A stretch of DNA of 64,000 nt from Cobetia sp. L2A1. GTDB taxonomy: Bacteria > Pseudomonadota > Gammaproteobacteria > Pseudomonadales > Halomonadaceae. The notes under the pieces are model-generated. The model did not search any database, was not told the DNA's origin, and saw only the letters and a program-made list of their open reading frames with translations. The stretch lies in the NCBI RefSeq assembly GCF_009796845.1, contig NZ_CP047025.1, forward strand, positions 1,984,001 to 2,048,000. The letters are read 5' to 3'. A program made the position numbers and the translations under genes. This document shows positions 27,801 through 34,920 of the stretch, piece after piece (the stretch's first letter is position 1; each line of letters begins with the position of its first letter).

Positions 27801-27850
27801 TGGCATAATCCCTGCCTATGTTTAGGGATGGTCATCGAATAATATCGATG
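27801..27850 (+). promoter_or_regulatory. Candidate galU promoter with downstream inverted repeat
   Basis: TGGCATAAT (27801-27809) resembles an extended -10 element. Downstream, CATCGA (27833-27838) and TCGATG (27845-27850) form a 6-bp inverted repeat with a 6-nt centre. Both are motif matches only. Confidence 0.3.
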
Positions 27851-27914
27851 GCAGTTACTCGGCAATGCTGTTTTACAGACGTTTGCCATGACACAGACAC
27901 AAGGAAGATGCTTC

Positions 27915-28799
27915 ATGATACGCAAGGCTGTTCTGCCGGTTGCCGGCCTCGGGACTCGCTGCCTCCCGGCCTCCAAGGCTATCCCCAAGGAAATGATCAC
28001 CATTGTCGACAAGCCGGTGATCCAGTATGTGGTTGAAGAAGCGGTTGCGGCGGGTATCAAGGAAATCGTGCTGGTGACGCATTCCAGCAAGAATGCCATC
28101 GAGAACCACTTCGACAAGCACTTTGAACTCGAAACGACTCTGGAAGCCAAGGGCAAGTTTGAGCTTCTGGAAGAACTGCGCAATATCATTCCTGATGACG
28201 TCAAGATCATCAGTGTGCGTCAGCCAGAGCCGCTGGGTCTCGGACACGCAGTGCTGTGTGCCAAGTCTATCGTGGGAGACGAGCCGTTCATTGTGATGCT
28301 GCCAGATGTGGTCGTGGATGGTGAAGGTCTTGAGAAGAATGATCTGACGCGCATGATGGAAGCCTATGAAGCGACAGGCGCTGCGCAGATCATGGTGGAG
28401 AATGTCCCGCAGGAGATGGCATACAAGTATGGCATCGTCGCCATCGACGGCGAAGCACCAGAGGCCGGTAAGTCTGCCTTGATTACCGGGATGGTCGAGA
28501 AACCTGCGCCGGGCACTGAACCTTCGACCCTGGCGGTCATCGGTCGCTATCTGCTACCGGGGCGTATCTTTGAATTGCTTGAGCAGACTCCGCCGGGTGC
28601 TGGTGGTGAAATCCAGCTGACAGACGCCATTGATGCGCTGCGCGACGACAAGGCTGTTGCGGCCTATCGTATGGCGGGTGATACCTACGATTGTGGTCAT
28701 CAACTGGGCTATCTCGAAGCCACTATCTCTTTCGCCAAGCGTCACCCGAAGTTCGGTGAAGGCTTCCGCGAGCTACTAGCTCGTTATCAGGAGAAATAA
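27915..28799 (+). CDS. galU: UTP-glucose-1-phosphate uridylyltransferase GalU
   Basis: A 294-residue enzyme making UDP-glucose from UTP and glucose 1-phosphate, for surface polysaccharides and osmolytes. It has the nucleotidyltransferase opening VLPVAGLGTRCLPASKAIPKEM, LGLGHAVLCAK, MLPDVVVDG and the EKPAPG motif. ATG 27915 has AAGGAAG 7 nt upstream; an upstream in-frame ATG at 27888 is less likely. The next gene, a UDP-sugar dehydrogenase homologue, begins 3 nt after the stop. Confidence 0.96.
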   Translation: MIRKAVLPVAGLGTRCLPASKAIPKEMITIVDKPVIQYVVEEAVAAGIKEIVLVTHSSKNAIENHFDKHFELETTLEAKGKFELLEELRNIIPDDVKIISVRQPEPLGLGHAVLCAKSIVGDEPFIVMLPDVVVDGEGLEKNDLTRMMEAYEATGAAQIMVENVPQEMAYKYGIVAIDGEAPEAGKSALITGMVEKPAPGTEPSTLAVIGRYLLPGRIFELLEQTPPGAGGEIQLTDAIDALRDDKAVAAYRMAGDTYDCGHQLGYLEATISFAKRHPKFGEGFRELLARYQEK

Positions 28800-28802
28800 G
28801 CC

Positions 28803-30092
28803 ATGCAGGTGCTGGTGCACGGAAGCGAACTGGCAGCGGCAACCGCCAGCGCCGCTCTGGCAAGTGTGGGTCATCATGTGTGGTGGTGGCCACACGAAGA
28901 CATGGATTGGACGTCGCTGAATCACGTTGCCTGGCTCAACAGTGAGCCGGGTCTGCGAGAGCGTCTGGATCGCCATATCGAGCGAGGAGATCTCACTCTC
29001 GTCAGTAGCCTCGATGCGCTGCGCCGGATCGATATTCATTGGGTCGCCGTAGCGCCGGACCAGCGTGAAAGTGCGCTGGAGCGTATTGCCCAGGTGGTGA
29101 ACTTATTGGATGAGCCGATAGTGCTGATCAATAACTCGACCTTCCCAGTGGGGACGACTGAACGTTTTGAGTCTCTGTTGCCGCGTGACGATCAATATGC
29201 GGTCGCGTTGCCTGATATGCTCGAAGAGGGTCGCTCGCTGGAGACGTTCGAGCGACCGGCACGCTGGTTGCTCGGCAGTGAATCTCGGGTAGCCACGCAG
29301 CGAGTACAGGAGCTGCTGCGCGCCTTCAATCGTCGTGAAGATGTCTTTCAGATCATGCCGCGGCGTGCGGCGGAACTGACGAAGCTCGCCATCAATGGCA
29401 TGCTGGCGACGCGTATCAGCTACATGAACGAAGTTGCGGGCTTGTCGGACTCTCTCGGTGTCGATGTGGAGTATGTCCGTCAGGGGATGGGGGCTGATCC
29501 GCGTATCGGCTTCGGCTATCTATATCCCGGCTGTGGTTTTGGAGGCCCCAATTTCTCACGTGACCTCATGCGTCTGGCAGATGTTCAGCATCAGACGGGA
29601 CGTGAGTCGATGTTGCTTGAGCATGTACTCGACATCAATGAAGCCAAGAAAGAGACGCTGTTCCGCAAGCTATGGCAGCACTTCGATGGTGAGTTGCGAG
29701 GGCGCACGGTGGCGATCTGGGGGGCAGCGTTCAAGCCTGGTACCGCAAGAATAGATCACGCGCCGGTGCTGACGTTGCTTGCAGCATTGTGGGCACAAGG
29801 TGTGAAAGTGCGTGTACATGACCCTGCAGCATTGTCCGCTCTCGGTGAGGCCTGTGGTGCTCATCCGTTACTGGAACTGGTGGACGGCAATATGTATGAC
29901 GCACTGGAAGGTGCGGATGCGCTGATGCTGGTGACTGAATGGAAGTGCTACTGGAATCCTGATTGGCAGCGTCTCAAGCGCACGCTTGGCGCGAGTTTGA
30001 TACTCGATGGTCGGAATATCTATGACCCTCGCTATGTGGCGAGTCAAGGACTTGTCTATCGTGGTATTGGCCGTCGTGCTACGCCGGACTGA
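28803..30092 (+). CDS. UDP-glucose/GDP-mannose dehydrogenase homologue lacking the catalytic cysteine
   Basis: A 429-residue protein with the overall layout of UDP-glucose dehydrogenase: N-terminal domain (STFPVGTTE), central dimerisation helix (AELTKLAINGMLATRISYMNE, with Lys194 and Asn198) and C-terminal UDP-binding domain (WGAAFKPGTARIDHAP). The catalytic loop normally reads GYGGSCFPKD. Here it reads GFGGPNFSRD, so Asn250 replaces the nucleophilic Cys. The Lys194-to-250 spacing of 56 equals that between Lys204 and Cys260 in the streptococcal enzyme. A Cys (244) lies six residues earlier. The N-terminal GxGYVG motif of the NAD site is absent (HGSELAAATA instead) and PEFLREG reads PDMLEEG. 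Coupled to galU. Probably not a normal dehydrogenase; a regulatory or altered catalytic role is possible. Confidence 0.8.
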   Translation: MQVLVHGSELAAATASAALASVGHHVWWWPHEDMDWTSLNHVAWLNSEPGLRERLDRHIERGDLTLVSSLDALRRIDIHWVAVAPDQRESALERIAQVVNLLDEPIVLINNSTFPVGTTERFESLLPRDDQYAVALPDMLEEGRSLETFERPARWLLGSESRVATQRVQELLRAFNRREDVFQIMPRRAAELTKLAINGMLATRISYMNEVAGLSDSLGVDVEYVRQGMGADPRIGFGYLYPGCGFGGPNFSRDLMRLADVQHQTGRESMLLEHVLDINEAKKETLFRKLWQHFDGELRGRTVAIWGAAFKPGTARIDHAPVLTLLAALWAQGVKVRVHDPAALSALGEACGAHPLLELVDGNMYDALEGADALMLVTEWKCYWNPDWQRLKRTLGASLILDGRNIYDPRYVASQGLVYRGIGRRATPD

Positions 30093-30149
30093 GACTGTCA
30101 CTGATGACTAGTGATTCAACACTGTCCGAGTACACAGTGTTCAGATATG

Positions 30150-30181
30150 AAAAAGCCCCGCCAATTGGCGGGGCTTTTTTT
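30150..30181. terminator. Bidirectional terminator between the galU operon and sodB
   Basis: Stem AAAAAGCCCCGCC / GGCGGGGCTTTTT around a short AATT loop, with A and T tracts on both sides, between convergent genes. Confidence 0.92.
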
Positions 30182-30245
30182 GACATCTGTTACGACATCA
30201 TCACTCTCGCATGTCGCGAGTCGGGCGTAATACTCGAAGAGAGTA

Positions 30246-30830
30246 TCAGGCCGCGAAGTTCTGGGCCGCGAAGTCCCAGCTGATGATGTTCCAGATGCTT
30301 TCCAGATACTTCGGGCGCGCATTGCGGTAATCGACGTAGTAGGCGTGTTCCCACACATCGACGGTCAGCAGCGGCGTCAGGCCAGCAGTGGCAATCGGGG
30401 TGTCAGCATCGTCGGTGTTGACGATATCCAGCTCGCCTTGTGCGTTCTTGACCAGCCAGGTCCAGCCAGAACCGAAGTTGCCGGTCGCAGAAGCATTGAA
30501 GGCTTCCTTGAAGTCGGCTACTGAGCCCCACTTGGCAACGATAGCGTCTGCCAGCGGGCCTGTCGGCTCACCACCACCGTTCGGGGACAGGCAATGCCAG
30601 TAGAAGGTGTGGTTCCACACCTGAGCTGCCTGGTTGAATAGGCCGCCCTTGGCTGTCTGGATGATTTCTTCCAGAGATTTTTCTGCGTCTGGAGTGCCTT
30701 CGACCAGGCTGTTGAGCTTGGTGATGTAGGCCTGATGGTGCTTGCCGTAATGGTACTCAAGTGTCTCAGCGGAGATAGTCGGCTCGAGTGCGTTCTTTTC
30801 GTACGGCAGTGCCGGAAGTTCAAATGCCAT
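30246..30830 (-). CDS. sodB: Iron superoxide dismutase
   Basis: A 194-residue Fe/Mn-family superoxide dismutase. It has metal ligands His in YHYGKHHQAYI, His in WNHTFYWHCL, and Asp and His in DVWEHAYYVDY. The Gln-bearing FNQAAQVWNH and AATGNFGSGWTWL context (GATGxFGSGW type) fit the iron form. ATG 30830 is the right start: it has AAGGAG 9 nt upstream and opens with the canonical MAFELPALPY. The 5' leader holds an unusual hairpin whose 3' arm copies the ribosome-binding site. Confidence 0.96.
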   Translation of the reverse strand: MAFELPALPYEKNALEPTISAETLEYHYGKHHQAYITKLNSLVEGTPDAEKSLEEIIQTAKGGLFNQAAQVWNHTFYWHCLSPNGGGEPTGPLADAIVAKWGSVADFKEAFNASATGNFGSGWTWLVKNAQGELDIVNTDDADTPIATAGLTPLLTVDVWEHAYYVDYRNARPKYLESIWNIISWDFAAQNFAA

Positions 30831-30838
30831 GGGACTCA

Positions 30839-30954
30839 GCTCCTTTTCCTCACCAATAGGATCTTTCTCTGTCTTCATGGGGGCAGGAATCAGTAGTTTC
30901 AAGACCTGCGCCGTTCCTTTTCCTCGTGTCAGGCCACTTGCGAGAAAAAGGAAC
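30839..30954 (-). promoter_or_regulatory. sodB 5' leader with ribosome-binding-site mimic hairpin
   Basis: Read on the sodB strand, GTTCCTTTTTCTCG (30954-30941) can pair over all 14 positions with CGAGGAAAAGGAAC (30926-30913), 13 Watson-Crick plus one G-U. The same arm can also pair over 14 positions with the true ribosome-binding site TGAGGAAAAGGAGC (30852-30839), 11 Watson-Crick plus three G-U. The 3' arm and the ribosome-binding site share GAGGAAAAGGA. This gives two mutually exclusive structures, one leaving the start free and one covering it. It matters only if the transcript starts upstream of 30954. Confidence 0.5.
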
Positions 30955-31002
30955 CTTGTGGCTTTCCCCACGACTTTTCAGCGCCATCAAACAACGAATG
31001 AA

Positions 31003-31271
31003 ATGTGCAAATAGCGTGAAAAGCCTTGTGAATCCAGATAGCTACGAAAACAAAGGCTGCGCGTATCGCAGTCCTGGCACTATAGCACCCACACACCTAC
31101 AGGCCAACGGCGGTGCGGATAAGGTTACGAGGCCTCAATAACGTCAACAATCGTACAACGGCGACGCGAACTGATGACCATATAGCGTCATTCCAAGAGG
31201 CTTGGGGAACCTGATGAGATGGCAGAGGTCACCTGTTAGACTCAAATGGTGGGCAAACTCGTGGAGTAGTG
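31003..31271. other. sodB-coiled-coil gene divergent region, no gene seen
   Basis: This part of the 582-nt divergent gap holds no convincing coding sequence. It must contain the sodB promoter, which I cannot place with confidence. Confidence 0.4.
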
Positions 31272-31302
31272 TTTTCAATCAGTACTGTATTTTTATACAG
31301 TT
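31272..31302 (+). promoter_or_regulatory. LexA (SOS) box overlapping a sigma70-like promoter
   Basis: TACTGTATTTTTATACAGTT (31283-31302) matches the gammaproteobacterial LexA consensus, with the CTGT-N8-ACAG core intact at 31285-31300 and an AT-only centre. A -35-like TTTTCA (31272-31277) and -10-like TATACA (31294-31299) are 16 nt apart, so bound LexA would cover the promoter. The downstream coiled-coil gene starts about 110 nt later on the same strand. Confidence 0.7.
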
Positions 31303-31412
31303 GTGCGAAAAATCGCATATTTTATCAAGGTGCTTCGAGCGTCTTTCATGAATAATGACGCACACCTTCTACTTTGCCTGACCGATCATCACGTGCTAGC
31401 CATGGAGTCAGA

Positions 31413-32594
31413 ATGCGGCCAGAAAGTTCAGAACCTTCTCTCAACGACAATGCTGCTGATGCCTTGGTCGCACGCCGTGACGATGCATTGATGACTCATC
31501 ATCAGGCTCCCCGTCCGGGTAGACGCTGGCCACTATGGCTATGTGTTCTGGTGTTGGGCAGCATCGTGGGTTGGCAGCAATGGCAGCTTCAGGGGCTAAA
31601 GGATACGGGAGGGGATCAGCGTGATCAGCTGACTTCTCGGGTAGCAGAGCTTGAACATTCACTTGCCAATAGTGCTCAAGGCAGCGCCAAGGTGCAGGAA
31701 GAGGTACGTTCGCGGATAGACCACCTGTCTCAGCAGTTGGAGTCCGATGTCCTGCCAGCTCTGACCAAGGTGGGCCAGTCGAACGACACCCTGGGTGCCG
31801 ACGTCGCCGATCAACGTACCCAAGCGAAGCAGCAACTGGCCGAAATCAATCAGCGCTTCTCCGATAGAGAGACTGTCCATGGCAATGACATGGCTGACCT
31901 GTCTGCTGCCCTCGATACCGTCAAGTCATCAGTGAAGGGGCTTCGTCAGTCAGATGAGAATCGCGATACCTTGCTGACGGCGCTTCAAGGCTCGGTCAGT
32001 GCTATTGAGTCGTTGAGTCGTGATGGCAGGGCTGCGCTGAATACGCGGCTCGATAGCCAGTCGAATACGCTGGCACATCTTGAAAATAGCGACGAACAGG
32101 TGGGTCAGCAGCTCAATGCGCTTGCTGTGCAGTTAGGGGCACTGGCGGGTAAGGTTGAGCAGCATGCCAGCCGCCTGAGTACTCTGTCGTCAGGACATGG
32201 TGAGTCAGGCAAGGAGGTGGTCGAACTGACGCGCGAGCTCGAGACACTCAAGACACGTCTTGCCTCGCAGCAACACTCGCTTGAGCAGCTGGGTAAGACA
32301 TTGGATACGCTGCCCAAGGCCGCCGCAGGATTGGATAATACTGCCGTCAGTCGACTGATTGAGGCGCGGGTCGCGCCGTTGGCCAAGGCGCAAACCTCGC
32401 TTGAATCCCAAGTGGGCGATATCAGGCGTCAACAGACGGCATTTGGCGCGGATATGGAAGCACAAGCGCAAGACAGTAATGGTGATCAACTTCGCTCCCT
32501 GGAAGCTAGTCGACGTCAATTGAGTGGCCGTGTGGCGTCGCTGCTGGGACAGATGTCGGAGCTACAGCAACGTGTAACACGTCTGGAGCGCTGA
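31413..32594 (+). CDS. Single-pass membrane protein with long coiled coil, putative SOS-regulated
   Basis: A 393-residue protein of unrecognised family. Residues 1-38 are hydrophilic with a basic end (RPGRR), residues about 39-57 form one membrane helix (WPLWLCVLVLGSIVGW), and about 65-393 are a hydrophilic, Gln/Leu/Ser/Asp-rich region with heptad-like spacing and no Cys. The basic N-side predicts a cytoplasmic N-terminus and a periplasmic coiled coil. ATG 31413 has GGAG 5 nt upstream; another in-frame ATG at residue 27 is possible. A LexA box lies 110 nt upstream. Known SOS membrane proteins (YneA, SidA, DidA type) block division but are much smaller, so a division role is only a hypothesis. 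Confidence 0.8.
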   Translation: MRPESSEPSLNDNAADALVARRDDALMTHHQAPRPGRRWPLWLCVLVLGSIVGWQQWQLQGLKDTGGDQRDQLTSRVAELEHSLANSAQGSAKVQEEVRSRIDHLSQQLESDVLPALTKVGQSNDTLGADVADQRTQAKQQLAEINQRFSDRETVHGNDMADLSAALDTVKSSVKGLRQSDENRDTLLTALQGSVSAIESLSRDGRAALNTRLDSQSNTLAHLENSDEQVGQQLNALAVQLGALAGKVEQHASRLSTLSSGHGESGKEVVELTRELETLKTRLASQQHSLEQLGKTLDTLPKAAAGLDNTAVSRLIEARVAPLAKAQTSLESQVGDIRRQQTAFGADMEAQAQDSNGDQLRSLEASRRQLSGRVASLLGQMSELQQRVTRLER

Positions 32595-32735
32595 GTGAGG
32601 CGTTATATCGTCACGAGGATGTCGTGGCATGAATAACATGCCCCAAAAGCCCCGCGATCAACTGAGCGTTGTAGAAACATGACAAATGGCAACGATGGAC
32701 AGTGCTCACATATAGCACTCAACAAAGGACGTTCA

Positions 32736-34745
32736 ATGAGTGGCGACAAGAATCTGCCGAAGCTGCAGTTTGGGCAACGAGGTAATGAACGCCGCTACCT
32801 GCGCTGGTGTCAGCCGCTTATCTTGTGTGGCGGACTTTGGTTGGCTCCCCATGTATTGGCGCTAGACGCCGAGGTCAAGGGAATCAAGGGCGCGCCGGCC
32901 ACCAATGTGGTCAACTTTCTGGCGGGATTGACGCTGGAAGCGGGTGTCCCCGCTGAACGATATGAAGACGAGATCTTCCGCCAAACCCAGGAAGCGCTGC
33001 AGGCCTTCGGGTACTACGATGCTCAGGTGGTATTGAGCTATCCGGAAGAGGATGAGGTACTGGTGACTCTCGATCCCGGCTCACCTGTCGTGATCCGCAA
33101 GGTGGTCATTCGCCTTGAGGGAGATGCAGCCGACGACAAGGTCATGAAGGCGGCAGTGGCCAAGGGTGATCTCAAGGTTGGCGATTCATTGCTTCATTCG
33201 CGCTACGACACCCTCAAATCCACGCTTTCGTCGTTGAGTCTCGAGCGCGGCTACTTCGATTCGACGTTCTCCCAGCAACGCATCGAAGTTCGCCCCTGGG
33301 AAGCGTCCGCTAGGGTCTACCTGGTGATGAAGAGCGGCAAGCGTTATCGCTTCGGGGACATCACTTACCGCAACAGTCAGATCGAGCCTGAACGCGTCAA
33401 GGCGATGCAGCCATTCCAGAAGGGCGATTATTACGAGGCGAGCAAGATCTCCCAGTTCAGCAAGAACCTAAGCGAAGCGGGCTGGTTCCGCTCGGTGGGT
33501 ATCAAGCCTCAACTGGAAGATGACGCGGACAAGGTCGATGGCGTCAGCCCCGACACCAAGGTCATGAAGTCCTATGATGAAGCGTCTGGATTCGAGGATA
33601 GCTGGCTGGGCGATACCCAGTTGGAATCTACGGCGGTTGCTGCGGATGCCAATGGGAGTGACAGTGCCGATGTCTCTGCCAGCCCGACAGATTCTGCACT
33701 TGTTCAGCCCATCTCTGACCAGCCCATCTTGACCACCGAGGCGCTTGAAGCGGCGGTGGCAGTGACGGATAAAGCGATCGTCCCGATCGATGTCAATCTG
33801 ATCCCCGCGGACCGCCACTCCTTCGAGACTGGTATCGGCTATGCCACCGACGTGGGCCCGCGCGTGCAGTTCAGCTGGGAAATGCCCTGGCTCAACCGTT
33901 ACGGACATAGCCTGACCAACAGCCTGTTCCTCTCATCGCCAGAGCAGACGCTGGAAGGCGAGTACCGCATGCCGCTGGCAGATCCGCTCAAGGACAGCTA
34001 CGTGCTGGAGTACGGGGTGTCCATCGTCGATGACGATGACGAGGACAGCAATGAAACCTCGGTGCGCTTTGGGCGCGAGTGGAAGTTCGACAATGGCTGG
34101 CAGCAGAAGGTGTACCTGGGGGCTAGCTATGATGACTTCACCATCGCCTCCGACACCGGTCAGGTCTTCCTGCTCTACCCGGGGGTCAGCTGGACGCGCA
34201 CCCGTACCCGGCCCACGGCATTCCCGATGTGGGGGGATCGTCAGAAGCTGACGGTTGAATACGGCAATGAAGCCTGGGGATCTGACGAAACCTTCGTGTG
34301 GACCCAGTTTGATACCAACCTGATCCGTTCCATCGGTGACAATCACCGTTTCGTGGCACGTGCCAGCGTTGGTAACCTCGATACCGACAACTTCCATGGT
34401 ATGCCGAGCTCGAAGCGATTCTACGCGGGCGGCGACAGCAGTGTCCGTGGTTACTCCTATGAGAGTCTCTCGCCGGAAGATGATGACGGTGATGATGAGG
34501 GCGGTAGTTCCCTGGTGACCGGTAGCCTCGAGTACGATTATCGTCTGACCGGTGACTGGTGGGGCGCGACTTTCTACGATGCCGGTAATGCCTTTGACGG
34601 CTTCTCGGAGTTTGAGCTCAAGACGGCCGCCGGCATGGGGATTCGCTGGATCTCTCCGGTAGGGCCGATTCGTCTCGATGTTGCGCATCCTTTCGACGAC
34701 GACAGCGCCTACCGTGTTCACTTCTCCATCGGCCCCGAGTTCTAG
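32736..34745 (+). CDS. tamA: Translocation and assembly module subunit TamA
   Basis: A 669-residue Omp85-family outer-membrane protein. A signal-like hydrophobic segment precedes three POTRA domains (about 45-265), followed by a C-terminal 16-strand beta barrel (about 350-669) with the Omp85 lid motif area (FYAGGDSSVRGYSYESLSP, containing VRGY) and a C-terminal Phe. ATG 32736 has AAAGGA 6 nt upstream. It is longer than typical TamA (about 580) because of an acidic, Ser/Ala/Asp-rich insertion at about 270-350 between the last POTRA and the barrel. It is paired with tamB downstream and acts in autotransporter and envelope assembly. Confidence 0.93.
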   Translation: MSGDKNLPKLQFGQRGNERRYLRWCQPLILCGGLWLAPHVLALDAEVKGIKGAPATNVVNFLAGLTLEAGVPAERYEDEIFRQTQEALQAFGYYDAQVVLSYPEEDEVLVTLDPGSPVVIRKVVIRLEGDAADDKVMKAAVAKGDLKVGDSLLHSRYDTLKSTLSSLSLERGYFDSTFSQQRIEVRPWEASARVYLVMKSGKRYRFGDITYRNSQIEPERVKAMQPFQKGDYYEASKISQFSKNLSEAGWFRSVGIKPQLEDDADKVDGVSPDTKVMKSYDEASGFEDSWLGDTQLESTAVAADANGSDSADVSASPTDSALVQPISDQPILTTEALEAAVAVTDKAIVPIDVNLIPADRHSFETGIGYATDVGPRVQFSWEMPWLNRYGHSLTNSLFLSSPEQTLEGEYRMPLADPLKDSYVLEYGVSIVDDDDEDSNETSVRFGREWKFDNGWQQKVYLGASYDDFTIASDTGQVFLLYPGVSWTRTRTRPTAFPMWGDRQKLTVEYGNEAWGSDETFVWTQFDTNLIRSIGDNHRFVARASVGNLDTDNFHGMPSSKRFYAGGDSSVRGYSYESLSPEDDDGDDEGGSSLVTGSLEYDYRLTGDWWGATFYDAGNAFDGFSEFELKTAAGMGIRWISPVGPIRLDVAHPFDDDSAYRVHFSIGPEF

Positions 34746-34920
34746 AGCTCGACGCCAATGTGAGGGGTAGCAGGCGTTGTGTCCCAGACAGGGCGCCTGT
34801 ACGAGAATGTCAGGATTCGTCATCGCCATCATTGTGCGTCATCAATGATCGGCGGCGAGAATCCCGAGACGAATAAAGGACTGTCAGTACTGATCACGAC
34901 GTGCTGATAACGATACGGAG

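Noticed and set aside
31303..31491. 62-codon frame beginning right after the LexA box, also with an ATG at 31348
   Set aside because: It overlaps the start of the coiled-coil gene in another frame, lacks a ribosome-binding site, and ends in low-quality sequence. It was considered as a small SOS peptide, but the support is too weak.
33933..34832. 299-codon antisense frame opposite tamA
   Set aside because: Long only because of the codon bias of the sense strand; the product has no coherent domain and tamA is certain.
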